From NCBI GenBank assembly GCA_028712015.1, contig JAQTRB010000058.1:1-7865 (forward strand): DNA of 7,865 nucleotides, written 5' to 3'. Position 1 is the first letter of the stretch; the number at the start of each line of letters is the position of its first letter. The stretch comes from Syntrophales bacterium. GTDB lineage: Bacteria > Desulfobacterota > Syntrophia > Syntrophales > UBA5619. Below, in pieces: positions 1 through 7,084 of the stretch. Both the position numbers and the translations under genes were made by a program. Under the pieces are notes generated by a model, which was not told where the DNA came from, searched no databases, and saw nothing but the letters and a program-made list of their open reading frames with translations.

Positions 1-92
1 TTTTTTCATAATGGATTTGACCTTTCAAGGGATGATGTTCGGAAGTCGAGTTGGATCGGTAGAAATGTCTTCGGCGGTCGGCAGGTCTTGAT

Positions 93-123
93 GGGGGCAT
101 CATTGCATAGTGCTGATGCCCTT
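93..123 (+). promoter_or_regulatory. thrS leader hairpin, possible switch over the thrS ribosome binding site
   Basis: Bases 95-102 (GGGCATCA) pair perfectly with 114-121 (TGATGCCC), eight base pairs. Inside, GCA at 105-107 pairs with TGC at 111-113 across a three-base loop, after a two-base bulge. Two G-T wobbles (94/122, 93/123) could lengthen the base. The last bases of the right arm, CCCT at 119-122, can instead pair with AGGG at 131-134, which is the likely Shine-Dalgarno of thrS. The two pairings exclude each other. In E. coli, thrS is repressed by its own product binding a folded leader; that a similar control acts here is inference. A short T-rich run follows the stem, so an attenuator is an alternative reading. 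Confidence 0.4.
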
Positions 124-142
124 TCTTCGTAGGGACGGGGTG

Positions 143-2065
143 ATGGCGGAGCGGATTCAGATAACCTTGCCGGACGGGAAACAGGTGTTGCACCCTTTCG
201 GCGCCGTCGTTGGGAAAATCGTTGCGGACACGGACGATACGGCGAAGTTCCGTTCCACGGTGGCGGCGAAGGTGAACGGCGTCCCGGTCGATTTGAGCTA
301 CCGATTGACTGCCGATGCCGTTGTCGGCCCGATCGATGTTGCAACGCCGGAGGGGCTCTCCATTCTTCGGCACAGCATGTCCCATGTGATGGCGCAGGCG
401 GTCCAGGACTGCTTTCCCGGCGTTCAGGTGAGTATCGGACCTTCGATCGAAGATGGGTTCTATTACGATTTTGATTATGCGGAGACCTTCACGCCGCAGG
501 ACCTCGAAAAGATTGAAGAACGGATGCGGCAGATCGCGGCGGCGGATATCCCTTTCGAACGCCGCGAAGTGAGCCGGGCGGAGGCATTGGCGCTCTTTCA
601 AGAGAAGGGGGAAACCTACAAAGTCGAATTGATCAATGATCTGCCCTCCGATGTGCAGACGGTCAGTTTATACACCGAGGACGGCTACGTTGATCTGTGC
701 CGCGGACCCCACATTCCATCCACCGGCATGATCCGGGCCTTCAAGCTTCTCAGCGTTGCCGGCGCCTACTGGCGGGGGGACGAGCGCAACAAGATGCTCC
801 AGCGGATTTACGGGACCGGCTTCGCGACGCAGGAGGCGCTTGACGACCATCTGCGGATCCTCGAAGAGGCCCGCAAGCGCGACCACCGCCGTCTCGGAAG
901 GGAACTGGACCTGTTCCAGATCAACGAGGAGGCGGGTGCGGGTCTGGTCATCTGGCACCCCAAAGGCGCCCTGCTGCGAACGATCATCGAGGACTGGGAG
1001 AGGAAGGAACACCTCAAGCGCGGCTACGACATTGTCATCGGCCCTCAGATCCTCAAGGCCGAGCTCTGGAAACGTTCGGGACATTTCGATCACTACCGGG
1101 ATCACATGTACTTCACCGAGGTGGACGAGCAGTCCTACGGGATCAAGCCGATGAACTGCCTTGCCCATATGCTGATCTACAAGTCGAAGATCCGCTCGTA
1201 CAGGGATTTGCCGTTGAGATACTTCGAGTTGGGGACGGTCCACCGCCACGAAAAGGCCGGTGTGCTCCACGGCCTTCCGAGGGTGCGGCAGTTCACGCAG
1301 GACGACGCCCATATCCTTTGTACGCCGGGGCAGCTCAACGGCGAGATCCGGGCCATTGCCGATTTCGTCGGCTACGCCATGGGCATCTTCGGTTTTGAAT
1401 ACGAGGTGGAGCTTTCCACCCGGCCGGAGCATTCCATCGGGTCCGACGAGGATTGGGAGCTGGCCACCCGCGCGCTGGAAGGCGCATTGAAGGACAACGG
1501 CATGGCCTACGAGGTCAACGAAGGCGACGGAGCCTTCTACGGGCCGAAGATCGATTTCAAGCTGAAGGACGCGCTGAAGCGGAAATGGCAGTGTGCGACC
1601 ATTCAGTGCGATTTCACCCTGCCGGAGCGATTTGAGCTGAGCTATATCGGCGAGGACGGCGAGAAGCACCGGCCGGTCATGCTCCACAGGGTGATTCTGG
1701 GGTCCATCGAGCGTTTCATCGGGGTCCTCATCGAACAGCATACGGGGGCCTTTCCCCTCTGGCTGTCGCCTGTCCAGGCGGTCCTGGTGACCGTGACGGA
1801 GAAACATATCCCCTGGGGAGAGGAGGTCCGAAAGCGCCTCCTCGATGCGGACATTCGCGTGGAGGGTGATTTCCGGAACGAGAAATTGGGGTATAAGATC
1901 CGCGAGGCCCAGATGCAGAAAACCCCTTACATGCTCGTGATCGGCGATCGGGAAGTGACCTCCGGTCAGGTTTCGCCGCGGCAGAGGGACGGCAAAAACC
2001 TCGGTTCCATCGACGTGGAGGCTTTCATCGCCCTTGTACGTGAACGGTGTGCACAGTATCGATAG
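143..2065 (+). CDS. thrS: Threonyl-tRNA synthetase (ThrRS), complete
   Basis: Cytoplasmic class II synthetase that activates threonine with ATP and charges tRNA-Thr; 640 residues, close to the 642 of E. coli. The N-terminal TGS domain opens with ITLPDG. The editing domain shows H77-x3-H81 and C186 with H190 in VDLCRGPH, the usual hydrolytic site that clears mischarged serine. In the catalytic core, zinc ligands C339, H390 and H515 are present, as are the motif 2 arginine R368 (VHRHE) and motif 3 R524 (GSIERF). The C-terminal anticodon-binding domain begins near SPVQAVLVTV. I chose ATG 143 because MAERIQITLPDG lines up with the E. coli N-terminus and AGGGA at 131-135 sits seven bases upstream. 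In-frame GTG 110 and ATG 116 are also possible but would add residues the family lacks and are poorly placed for ribosome binding. First gene of the operon in view. Confidence 0.98.
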   Translation: MAERIQITLPDGKQVLHPFGAVVGKIVADTDDTAKFRSTVAAKVNGVPVDLSYRLTADAVVGPIDVATPEGLSILRHSMSHVMAQAVQDCFPGVQVSIGPSIEDGFYYDFDYAETFTPQDLEKIEERMRQIAAADIPFERREVSRAEALALFQEKGETYKVELINDLPSDVQTVSLYTEDGYVDLCRGPHIPSTGMIRAFKLLSVAGAYWRGDERNKMLQRIYGTGFATQEALDDHLRILEEARKRDHRRLGRELDLFQINEEAGAGLVIWHPKGALLRTIIEDWERKEHLKRGYDIVIGPQILKAELWKRSGHFDHYRDHMYFTEVDEQSYGIKPMNCLAHMLIYKSKIRSYRDLPLRYFELGTVHRHEKAGVLHGLPRVRQFTQDDAHILCTPGQLNGEIRAIADFVGYAMGIFGFEYEVELSTRPEHSIGSDEDWELATRALEGALKDNGMAYEVNEGDGAFYGPKIDFKLKDALKRKWQCATIQCDFTLPERFELSYIGEDGEKHRPVMLHRVILGSIERFIGVLIEQHTGAFPLWLSPVQAVLVTVTEKHIPWGEEVRKRLLDADIRVEGDFRNEKLGYKIREAQMQKTPYMLVIGDREVTSGQVSPRQRDGKNLGSIDVEAFIALVRERCAQYR

Positions 2066-2078
2066 TTTCTTTAACGCA

Positions 2079-2087
2079 GGGAGGTGA
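2079..2087 (+). promoter_or_regulatory. Strong infC Shine-Dalgarno that fixes an ATC start codon
   Basis: GGGAGGTGA at 2079-2087 includes eight bases (2080-2087) exactly complementary to the 3' end of 16S rRNA. The GGAGG core ends six bases before ATC at 2091, the ideal distance. The only other usable in-frame start, TTG at 2103, lies 18 bases from the core, which is too far. An in-frame TGA at 2085-2087, inside the site itself, excludes any start farther upstream. The site therefore decides the start of infC. Confidence 0.85.
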
Positions 2088-2090
2088 CCC

Positions 2091-2600
2091 ATCGCTAAGG
2101 ATTTGAGGATCAATCGGGAGATCAGGGCCGCGTCGGTTCGAGTGATCGACATGGAGGGGAAGCAATTGGGTGTCATTTCCCTGACGGATGCCCTGGCGGA
2201 AGCGGCCAAGGCGGGGTTGGACCTTGTGGAGGTATCCCCCACCGCCGCGCCTCCAGTCTGCAGGATCATGGATTACGGCAAGTTCCGGTATCAGCAGAGC
2301 AAGAAGGTTCAGGTCTCCAAAAAAAGCCAAACCGTCATCCAGGTGAAGGAGATCCGTATCCGTCCGAAAACGGAGGCACATGACCTCGAGGTCAAGATCA
2401 AGCACGTTTTGAAATTTCTGGCGCAGCACAACAAGGTCAAGATCTCCATGATGTTCCGCGGACGTGAGATTGCCTATACGGACATCGGTCGCAAGATCAT
2501 GGAGAATATCAAAAACACCCTTGGTGACGGTTGCGTGATCGATCAACAACCGAAACTGGAGGGGAGAAGCATGGTCATGGTTCTCTCCCCGAAAAAGTGA
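2091..2600 (+). CDS. infC: Translation initiation factor IF-3, ATC start
   Basis: IF-3 binds the 30S subunit, prevents premature joining of 50S and checks the start codon-initiator tRNA pairing. From ATC 2091 the protein has 169 residues and begins MAKDLRINREIR, the normal IF-3 opening. The N-domain runs to about residue 75 and holds the family signature RIMDYGKFRYQQSK at 58-71. A lysine-rich linker follows, then the C-domain with IQVKEIRIRP, FRGREIAY and the terminal EGRSMVMVLSPKK. The gene lies 25 bases after thrS. E. coli infC famously starts with AUU, which IF-3 itself discriminates against, giving autoregulation; an AUC start here suggests the same control, by inference. Annotation software would tend to choose TTG 2103, which would cut four residues. 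Identity is certain and the start very likely. Confidence 0.97.
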   Translation: MAKDLRINREIRAASVRVIDMEGKQLGVISLTDALAEAAKAGLDLVEVSPTAAPPVCRIMDYGKFRYQQSKKVQVSKKSQTVIQVKEIRIRPKTEAHDLEVKIKHVLKFLAQHNKVKISMMFRGREIAYTDIGRKIMENIKNTLGDGCVIDQQPKLEGRSMVMVLSPKK

Positions 2601-2612
2601 GCGGATCCGCAG

Positions 2613-2628
2613 CGCCGGATCGCCGGCG
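2613..2628 (+). promoter_or_regulatory. GC-rich hairpin just after infC with competing pairings
   Basis: CGCCGG at 2613-2618 pairs perfectly with CCGGCG at 2623-2628 around an ATCG loop. Two other pairings use the same bases: GATCCG 2604-2609 with CGGATC 2616-2621, and TCCGC 2606-2610 with GCGGA 2626-2630. No T-run follows, so it is unlikely to be an intrinsic terminator. It lies in the leader of the rpmI-rplT pair and may be part of an RNA switch or only a processing or stability element. Confidence 0.3.
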
Positions 2629-2653
2629 GAATGTTCAGGGATGTAATCATAAC

Positions 2654-2675
2654 CTGGGCCGTAAAGCAGGTCCAG
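2654..2675 (+). promoter_or_regulatory. Hairpin upstream of rpmI, candidate ribosomal-protein autoregulatory element
   Basis: CTGGGCC at 2654-2660 pairs with GGTCCAG at 2669-2675, seven base pairs including one G-U in RNA, closing an eight-base loop GTAAAGCA. Immediately downstream, CCTT at 2678-2681 can pair with AGGG at 2688-2691, part of the rpmI ribosome binding site. L20 is known to repress this operon in E. coli and in Bacillus through RNA structures that precede rpmI or infC and that imitate its 23S rRNA site. The position here fits such a role, but I cannot match the sequence to a defined leader class. Confidence 0.35.
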
Positions 2676-2699
2676 TACCTTAAGAATAGGGGTGAAGCG

Positions 2700-2897
2700 A
2701 TGCCAAAGATGAAGACACATCGGGGAGCGGCGAAGCGATTTTCCTTAACCGGAACGGGAAAGATCAAGAGGAGCAACGCCAATACCAGTCATATCTTGAC
2801 GCCGAAAACGACGAAGCGAAAGCGACAGCTTCGGAAATCGGTCATTCTCGACAAGACGAACGAGAAGTCTATGCGGAAACTGATTCCGTATCTGTAG
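2700..2897 (+). CDS. rpmI: 50S ribosomal protein L35 (bL35)
   Basis: Small, very basic protein of the large ribosomal subunit; 65 residues, the standard length. It opens MPKMKTHRGAAKRF and continues with the family's TGTGKIKR stretch and a lysine- and arginine-rich tail ending in RKLIPYL. The start ATG 2700 is supported by AGGGGTGA at 2688-2695. The reading frame stays open upstream to an ATG at 2631, but those extra 23 residues are unlike L35 and would cover the structured leader. The gene is followed by rplT after 94 bases, the usual L35-L20 pairing, in which L20 normally controls both genes. Confidence 0.98.
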   Translation: MPKMKTHRGAAKRFSLTGTGKIKRSNANTSHILTPKTTKRKRQLRKSVILDKTNEKSMRKLIPYL

Positions 2898-2899
2898 AA

Positions 2900-2962
2900 G
2901 CGGGGAGAAGATCCAAGCGGGAAGCGCGGAGGTTTCGTCGCCTTGCCTGTCATGCCCCGCGC
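2900..2962 (+). promoter_or_regulatory. Inverted repeats in the rpmI-rplT spacer
   Basis: In the 94-base spacer, GCGGGG at 2900-2905 can pair with CCCCGC at 2955-2960. GCGCGG at 2924-2929 can pair with CCGCGC at 2957-2962, so the two pairings compete for the same right arm. The spacer is long for genes of a tight operon and ends with AGGAG at 2980-2984, the rplT ribosome binding site. Short GC-rich complementary runs arise easily by chance in this DNA, so the case is weak. Confidence 0.2.
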
Positions 2963-2991
2963 CGCATATGAGGAAGATGAGGAGATAAGCC

Positions 2992-3351
2992 ATGCCGAGG
3001 GTAAAGAGGAGCCTGACGGCTCATAAAAAACGGAGAAAGATCCTGAAGGCAGCCAAGGGATTTTTACTTTCCAGGAGCAAGCTGCTGCGAACGGCCACGG
3101 AGGCTGTGAACCATGCCATGGTGTACGCCTACCGCGACAGAAGGGTCAGAAAACGAGAGTTTCGGCGGTTGTGGATCGCCAGAATCAATGCCGCGGCAAG
3201 AATGAATTCAATATCGTACAGTCGTCTGATCTACGGAATGCACAAGGCGGGTGTCGAGATCGACCGAAAGGTTCTTGCCGATCTGGCCATTCATGATCCC
3301 CGCGGATTTTCGGAAATCGCAACCATCGCAAAGGGTGAGCGGCAGGCATGA
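2992..3351 (+). CDS. rplT: 50S ribosomal protein L20 (bL20)
   Basis: L20 binds 23S rRNA early in 50S assembly and is the usual translational repressor of its own operon. It has 119 residues, the typical length. The basic N-terminal arm (MPRVKRSLTAHKKRRKILK) is followed by the globular domain with YAYRDRRVRKREFRRLW. The family signature spans K54 to R70 (WIARINAAAR), and the usual ISYSRLI and VEIDRKVLADLA follow. AGGAG at 2980-2984 lies seven bases before the ATG. The stop codon overlaps the pheS start in ATGA at 3348-3351, so translation of pheS is probably coupled to rplT, and any L20 feedback could reach pheS and pheT. Confidence 0.99.
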   Translation: MPRVKRSLTAHKKRRKILKAAKGFLLSRSKLLRTATEAVNHAMVYAYRDRRVRKREFRRLWIARINAAARMNSISYSRLIYGMHKAGVEIDRKVLADLAIHDPRGFSEIATIAKGERQA

Positions 3352-4364
3352 CCGGAGAGCTTGAGGTCCTTCGGGATCAAGCCGAAGCGGAGCTCCGGAA
3401 GGCCCGAACGGAAGAGGAGATTCAGGCCGTCCGAACCCGCTTTCTCGGTCGTAAGGGCCTGCTGACCGGGTTTCTCCGCAACATCGCGACGGTGGCGCCC
3501 GAGGACAGACCTCAATTCGGCAAAGACTGCAACGAAGTCAAGGAGCTCCTTTCCGCCCGAATCGATCAGGTTCTTGCGGAAATGGCGGCTTCCGGAAAAG
3601 AACAGGCCATTCTCCGCGACAGGATTGATGTCACGCTCCCCGGAAGGATCGTCCGGCACGGCCGTCTTCATCCGGTCACGCAGGTTCAGGAAGAGATCTG
3701 CCGAATTTTCGCCGGTCTGGGTTTCTCGACGGTGGAGGGACCGGAGGTCGAGCTCGATTACTATAATTTCGAAGCGTTGAATATCCCCAAGGACCATCCG
3801 GCGCGGGACATGCAGGACACCTTCTACGTCGAGGACAACATTGTCTTGCGCACCCACACCTCCCCGGTCCAGGTCCGAATCATGGAAAAAACAAGGCCGC
3901 CGGTGCGGATTCTCTCCCCCGGGCGGGTCTATCGTCGCGATTCCGATGTTTCACACACCCCGATGTTTCACCAGATTGAGGGCCTCCTCGTGGACCGGGG
4001 AATCACCTTCGGCGATCTGAAGGGGGTCTTGACGGTTTTCCTTCGACAGATGTTCGGCGAGGATACGGCGCTCCGTTTCCGTCCCAGTTTTTTCCCGTTT
4101 ACGGAGCCGAGCGCGGAGGTCGACATCCGCTGCGTCATGTGCGGCGGCAAGGGGTGCCGGGTTTGCGGCCAGAGCGGCTGGCTGGAGATTCTGGGATCGG
4201 GAATGGTGGATCCCGCGGTATTCGGAAATGTCCATTATGATCCCGAGGAATTTACAGGATTTGCATTTGGCCTGGGTTTGGAACGAATCGCCATGCTCAA
4301 ATTCGGGATCTCCGACATCCGACTCTTTTTTGAAAACGATCTGAGATTTCTGGAACAATTTTGA
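3348..4364 (+). CDS. pheS: Phenylalanyl-tRNA synthetase alpha subunit
   Basis: Catalytic subunit of the class IIc alpha2-beta2 enzyme that charges tRNA-Phe; 338 residues. An N-terminal coiled coil (about residues 1-90) contacts tRNA and includes RTRFLGRKG. The catalytic domain shows ALNIPKDHPARDMQDTFY, motif 2 at R193-Q209 (RVYRRDSDVSHTPMFHQ), FRPSFFPFTEPSAEVDI and motif 3 GLGLER at 308-313. A306 corresponds to E. coli A294, the residue that limits the size of the amino acid pocket. Four cysteines at 262, 265, 270 and 273 form a CxxC-CxxC insert absent from E. coli but, as I recall, common in other bacteria including Bacillus. AAGGGTGA at 3331-3338 is its ribosome site, inside rplT. There is no room for a pheM-like leader before it. 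Confidence 0.99.
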   Translation: MTGELEVLRDQAEAELRKARTEEEIQAVRTRFLGRKGLLTGFLRNIATVAPEDRPQFGKDCNEVKELLSARIDQVLAEMAASGKEQAILRDRIDVTLPGRIVRHGRLHPVTQVQEEICRIFAGLGFSTVEGPEVELDYYNFEALNIPKDHPARDMQDTFYVEDNIVLRTHTSPVQVRIMEKTRPPVRILSPGRVYRRDSDVSHTPMFHQIEGLLVDRGITFGDLKGVLTVFLRQMFGEDTALRFRPSFFPFTEPSAEVDIRCVMCGGKGCRVCGQSGWLEILGSGMVDPAVFGNVHYDPEEFTGFAFGLGLERIAMLKFGISDIRLFFENDLRFLEQF

Positions 4365-4365
4365 A

Positions 4366-6774
4366 ATGCTGATCAGCTTGAAGTGGCTCAAAGACTACGT
4401 GGATCTGGAAGTGTCGCCGGAGGAACTGGCGGAACGGCTGACCATGTCCGGCCTGGAGGTGGACGCCCTGCGCCGGATCGAACCGGTGTTTCGCGGGGTC
4501 AGGGTCGCACGGATCGATTCTCTGCGGCGTCATTCCCGAGCCGATCAATTGTCCCTCTGCGAGGTTTCCACCGGGGACGCGACCTTTCCGGTGGTTTGCG
4601 GCGCAACGAATATCCATGTCGGGGATATCGTTCCGTTGGCGCAGGTCGGCGCAGTTCTTCCGAGCGGCGATGTGATCCGGAGTGCCAGGATTCGGGGCGA
4701 GGCGTCCGAAGGAATGCTCTGTTCCGAGGAGGAACTCGGGATCGGCAGTGACGCCTCGGGGATCATGATTCTTCCCACCGACCTTTCGTTGGGGAGGGAG
4801 CTGGCGGAGGCGCTGGATCTGGCCGATGTCGTTCTGGATATCGGTGTGACGCCGAACCGGTCGGACTGTCTGTCCATCGTCGGCATTGCCCGAGAAGTCG
4901 CCGCCATTACGGGAAAGGCGCTTCGTTATCCCTCTTTCGTTGTGACGGAAACCGGTGAGGATATTCGGAAGATCACCTCGGTCTCCATCGACGATCCCGA
5001 TCTGTGTCCCCGTTATACCGCTCGCGTCATCAAAGATGTCCGGATCGCACCATCGCCCCTCTGGATGAGACGGAGACTGGAGGCGGTGGGCATGCGCTCC
5101 ATCAACAATATCGTGGATGTGACCAACTTCGTGATGATGGAGCTGGGGCAGCCCCTGCACGCCTTCGATTTTCGTTTCCTCGAAGAGGGGCGAATCGTGG
5201 TTCGTCGTTCCCATGCGGGAGAGACCTTCGTGTCCCTCGATGAAAAGGAGCGTGTGCTGCAGTCCGACACGCTGATGATCTGCGACGGGGTGAAACCGGT
5301 CGCCATCGGCGGGGTGATGGGCGGTCTGAACTCCGAGATCCAGAAAGACACGGAGACGATTCTGCTGGAAAGCGCCTATTTTCATCCCGCATCGATCCGC
5401 CGAACCGCGCGGTCGCTCGGCATGGGAACCGACGCCGCCTTCCGTTTCGAGAGGGGGATCGATCCAGCGGGGCTGATTCCGGCGCTCGACCGGGCGGCGG
5501 GCCTCATGGCGGAGCTTTCCGGAGGATCGGTTTGCCGGGGGGTGATTGATCAATATCCCCTGATCGTCAAGACGGTGGAAAAAATTCCGCTGAGACTGAG
5601 GCGGATACGGGATATTCTGGGCGCCGCGGTCGACGAAGCGGATGTTTTGCGGATCCTTGAAAATCTGGAAATGACGGTTGAGCCGGCAGGAGAAGGGGAG
5701 TTTTACGTTACCCCTCCGACCTGTCGCGTGGACATCGCCCGGGAGATCGATCTCATCGAGGAAATCGCCCGAATGCACGGCTACGACCGGATTCCCGCGA
5801 CCCTCCCCGCCGTTTCGGTGATGGTCGGAGCCGCGAACGTCCGGAGTGAGGTCGAAAAAAAATTCCGGGAAATCGTGACCGGCGCCGGTTATCAGGAGGT
5901 CATCAATTACAGCTTTGTCTCTCCGGCTGCCGTCGATCAGCTCGGCCTGCCCGAAACGGATGAGCGGCGCCGTCAGGTCGGGATTCGCAATCCGCTGACG
6001 GAAGAACAGGCGGTGATGCGGACCATCCTGATCCGGAGCCTGTTGCTGAATGCGAGGGACAATGCGGCCGTCGGCTGCTTTGATCTGAAGATCTTTGAGA
6101 CGGGCCGAACATTTATCCGCCGGGGAGAGGGGGAGCTGCCCCGGGAATGCAACCGTGCAGCCCTGTTGATGACCGGCCGGCGATATGAGAATCGGTGGCA
6201 TTTTCACGATCTGCAAGCGGATTTTTATGATCTCAAGGGATGTGTCGAGAATATCCTGGACGCCCTCCGGATCGGTACACCGGCGTTTCGGGAGGGTGTG
6301 GCGGAGCCTTTGCTGCATCCGGGAAAATCCTGCGGGGTGTTTGATGGGGATACGCAGATCGGCTTTCTGGGTGAGGTCCATCCGGATGTCCTGACCCGAA
6401 TGGACCTGACGGGAAATGTTCTGGTCTGCGAGCTCGATCTTGATCTCCTTGCGGAACATTTTTCAGCAAAGGCCTCCTTTCGAAACCTGCCCAGGTTTCC
6501 GTCGAGTTCGCGGGATGTGGCTTTTCTGGTCCGCCGAGAGATGCCCGCGGCGGAGATGCTTCGACTGGCAACGGATTCCGTTGAAGTATTGCTTGAAAAA
6601 GTTCAAATTTTCGATGTATATGAAGGAGGAAATATCCCTTCGAAGATGAAAAGTCTGGGATTGCGATTCTCATACCGCAGCGCGGACCGGACCTTGACGG
6701 ATGAAGAGGTGAACGAGACCCACGCGAGGATTTTGCAGAAGATCGTTCATGAGTCCGGGGCATCCATCAGATAG
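4366..6774 (+). CDS. pheT: Phenylalanyl-tRNA synthetase beta subunit, full-length with editing domain
   Basis: Partner of PheS; it binds tRNA-Phe and hydrolyses mischarged Tyr-tRNA-Phe. It has 802 residues (E. coli 795). After MLISLKWLKDYVD comes the EMAP/OB tRNA-binding domain (about 40-150), then the B3/4 editing domain (about 214-388) with H265 in PLHAFDF and E335 in LLESAYF, matching E. coli H261 and E334. The B5 domain (about 402-475) has the D456-x5-D462-x2-E465-E466 metal set. A catalytic-like core follows, and the C-terminal FDX-ACB anticodon domain runs from about 705 to the end. The start ATG lies one base after the pheS stop and has no clear Shine-Dalgarno, which points to translational coupling and balanced subunit synthesis. 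No truncation or frameshift is visible. Confidence 0.99.
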   Translation: MLISLKWLKDYVDLEVSPEELAERLTMSGLEVDALRRIEPVFRGVRVARIDSLRRHSRADQLSLCEVSTGDATFPVVCGATNIHVGDIVPLAQVGAVLPSGDVIRSARIRGEASEGMLCSEEELGIGSDASGIMILPTDLSLGRELAEALDLADVVLDIGVTPNRSDCLSIVGIAREVAAITGKALRYPSFVVTETGEDIRKITSVSIDDPDLCPRYTARVIKDVRIAPSPLWMRRRLEAVGMRSINNIVDVTNFVMMELGQPLHAFDFRFLEEGRIVVRRSHAGETFVSLDEKERVLQSDTLMICDGVKPVAIGGVMGGLNSEIQKDTETILLESAYFHPASIRRTARSLGMGTDAAFRFERGIDPAGLIPALDRAAGLMAELSGGSVCRGVIDQYPLIVKTVEKIPLRLRRIRDILGAAVDEADVLRILENLEMTVEPAGEGEFYVTPPTCRVDIAREIDLIEEIARMHGYDRIPATLPAVSVMVGAANVRSEVEKKFREIVTGAGYQEVINYSFVSPAAVDQLGLPETDERRRQVGIRNPLTEEQAVMRTILIRSLLLNARDNAAVGCFDLKIFETGRTFIRRGEGELPRECNRAALLMTGRRYENRWHFHDLQADFYDLKGCVENILDALRIGTPAFREGVAEPLLHPGKSCGVFDGDTQIGFLGEVHPDVLTRMDLTGNVLVCELDLDLLAEHFSAKASFRNLPRFPSSSRDVAFLVRREMPAAEMLRLATDSVEVLLEKVQIFDVYEGGNIPSKMKSLGLRFSYRSADRTLTDEEVNETHARILQKIVHESGASIR

Positions 6775-6805
6775 AAAAAGACCAATCCAGCGGAGGAGGC
6801 GGAAA

Positions 6806-7081
6806 ATGACAAAAATCGATATCATTCAGGATGTATACGAGAAGCTTGGATTTTCGAAAAAGGATTCGGCCAGGATTGTCGAATCCGTGTTCGATATCAT
6901 CAAGGACGGTCTGGCGAACGGGGAGAAGATCAAGATTTCCGGTTTTGGAAATTTTGTCGTGAAGGCGAAGAAATCACGCCGGGGCAGAAATCCGCAGACC
7001 GGTGACGAGATTGCCATTTCCGCACGAAGGGTGCTGACCTTCAAATCCAGCCAGGTTCTTCGCAAGGCACTGAACGACTGA
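6806..7081 (+). CDS. ihfA: Integration host factor alpha subunit
   Basis: HU/IHF-family nucleoid protein that, as a dimer (normally with IHF-beta), bends DNA sharply in replication, recombination and sigma-54 transcription. It has 91 residues. The two-helix dimer body includes YEKLGFSKKD and the family core ISGFGNF (44-50). The DNA-inserting arm has RRGRNPQTGDEI with the intercalating proline at P63, then ISARRVLTF. The GRNP-TG-I--ARRV pattern and the location after pheT favour IHF-alpha over HU or IHF-beta. Overlapping GGAGG sites at 6792-6799 end six bases before ATG 6806. An in-frame ATG at 6749 would overlap pheT and add a basic tail unknown in the family. E. coli also has ihfA directly after pheT. 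Confidence 0.95.
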   Translation: MTKIDIIQDVYEKLGFSKKDSARIVESVFDIIKDGLANGEKIKISGFGNFVVKAKKSRRGRNPQTGDEIAISARRVLTFKSSQVLRKALND

Positions 7082-7084
7082 CAG

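Noticed and set aside
17..45. TTGACC at 17-22 as the -35 box of a thrS promoter
   Set aside because: No acceptable -10 box is found 16-18 bases downstream, so a promoter cannot be supported.
110..142. Upstream starts for thrS at GTG 110 or ATG 116
   Set aside because: They would add nine to eleven residues not matching ThrRS, lack a well-placed ribosome site and fall inside the leader hairpin.
2103..2105. TTG as the infC start
   Set aside because: It is 18 bases from the Shine-Dalgarno core, while ATC 2091 is at ideal distance and gives the family N-terminus.
668..2269. A 533-codon open frame on the - strand opposite thrS and the start of infC
   Set aside because: Same reasoning: antisense shadow of strongly conserved genes, with no family resemblance.
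2601..2630. Intrinsic terminator after infC
   Set aside because: The stem is GC-rich but no T-run follows, and rpmI and rplT are normally co-transcribed with infC.
2631..2699. ATG 2631 as an earlier rpmI start
   Set aside because: The 23 extra residues are not L35-like; the 65-residue form from 2700 matches the family and has its own ribosome site.
4131..4166. Four-cysteine insert in PheS as a novel zinc site
   Set aside because: The CxxC-CxxC form, as I recall, is widespread in bacterial PheS outside Enterobacteria, so it is ordinary.
4297..6459. A 720-codon open frame on the - strand opposite pheT
   Set aside because: It lies wholly antisense to a gene with full family motifs; its product is rich in His, Arg, Pro, Gln and Asp without any recognisable domain, as expected for the reverse of GC-rich coding DNA. 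No ribosome site or promoter was seen.
6749..6805. ATG 6749 as an earlier ihfA start
   Set aside because: It overlaps pheT, adds an arginine-rich tail absent from IHF-alpha and ignores the strong GGAGG before 6806.
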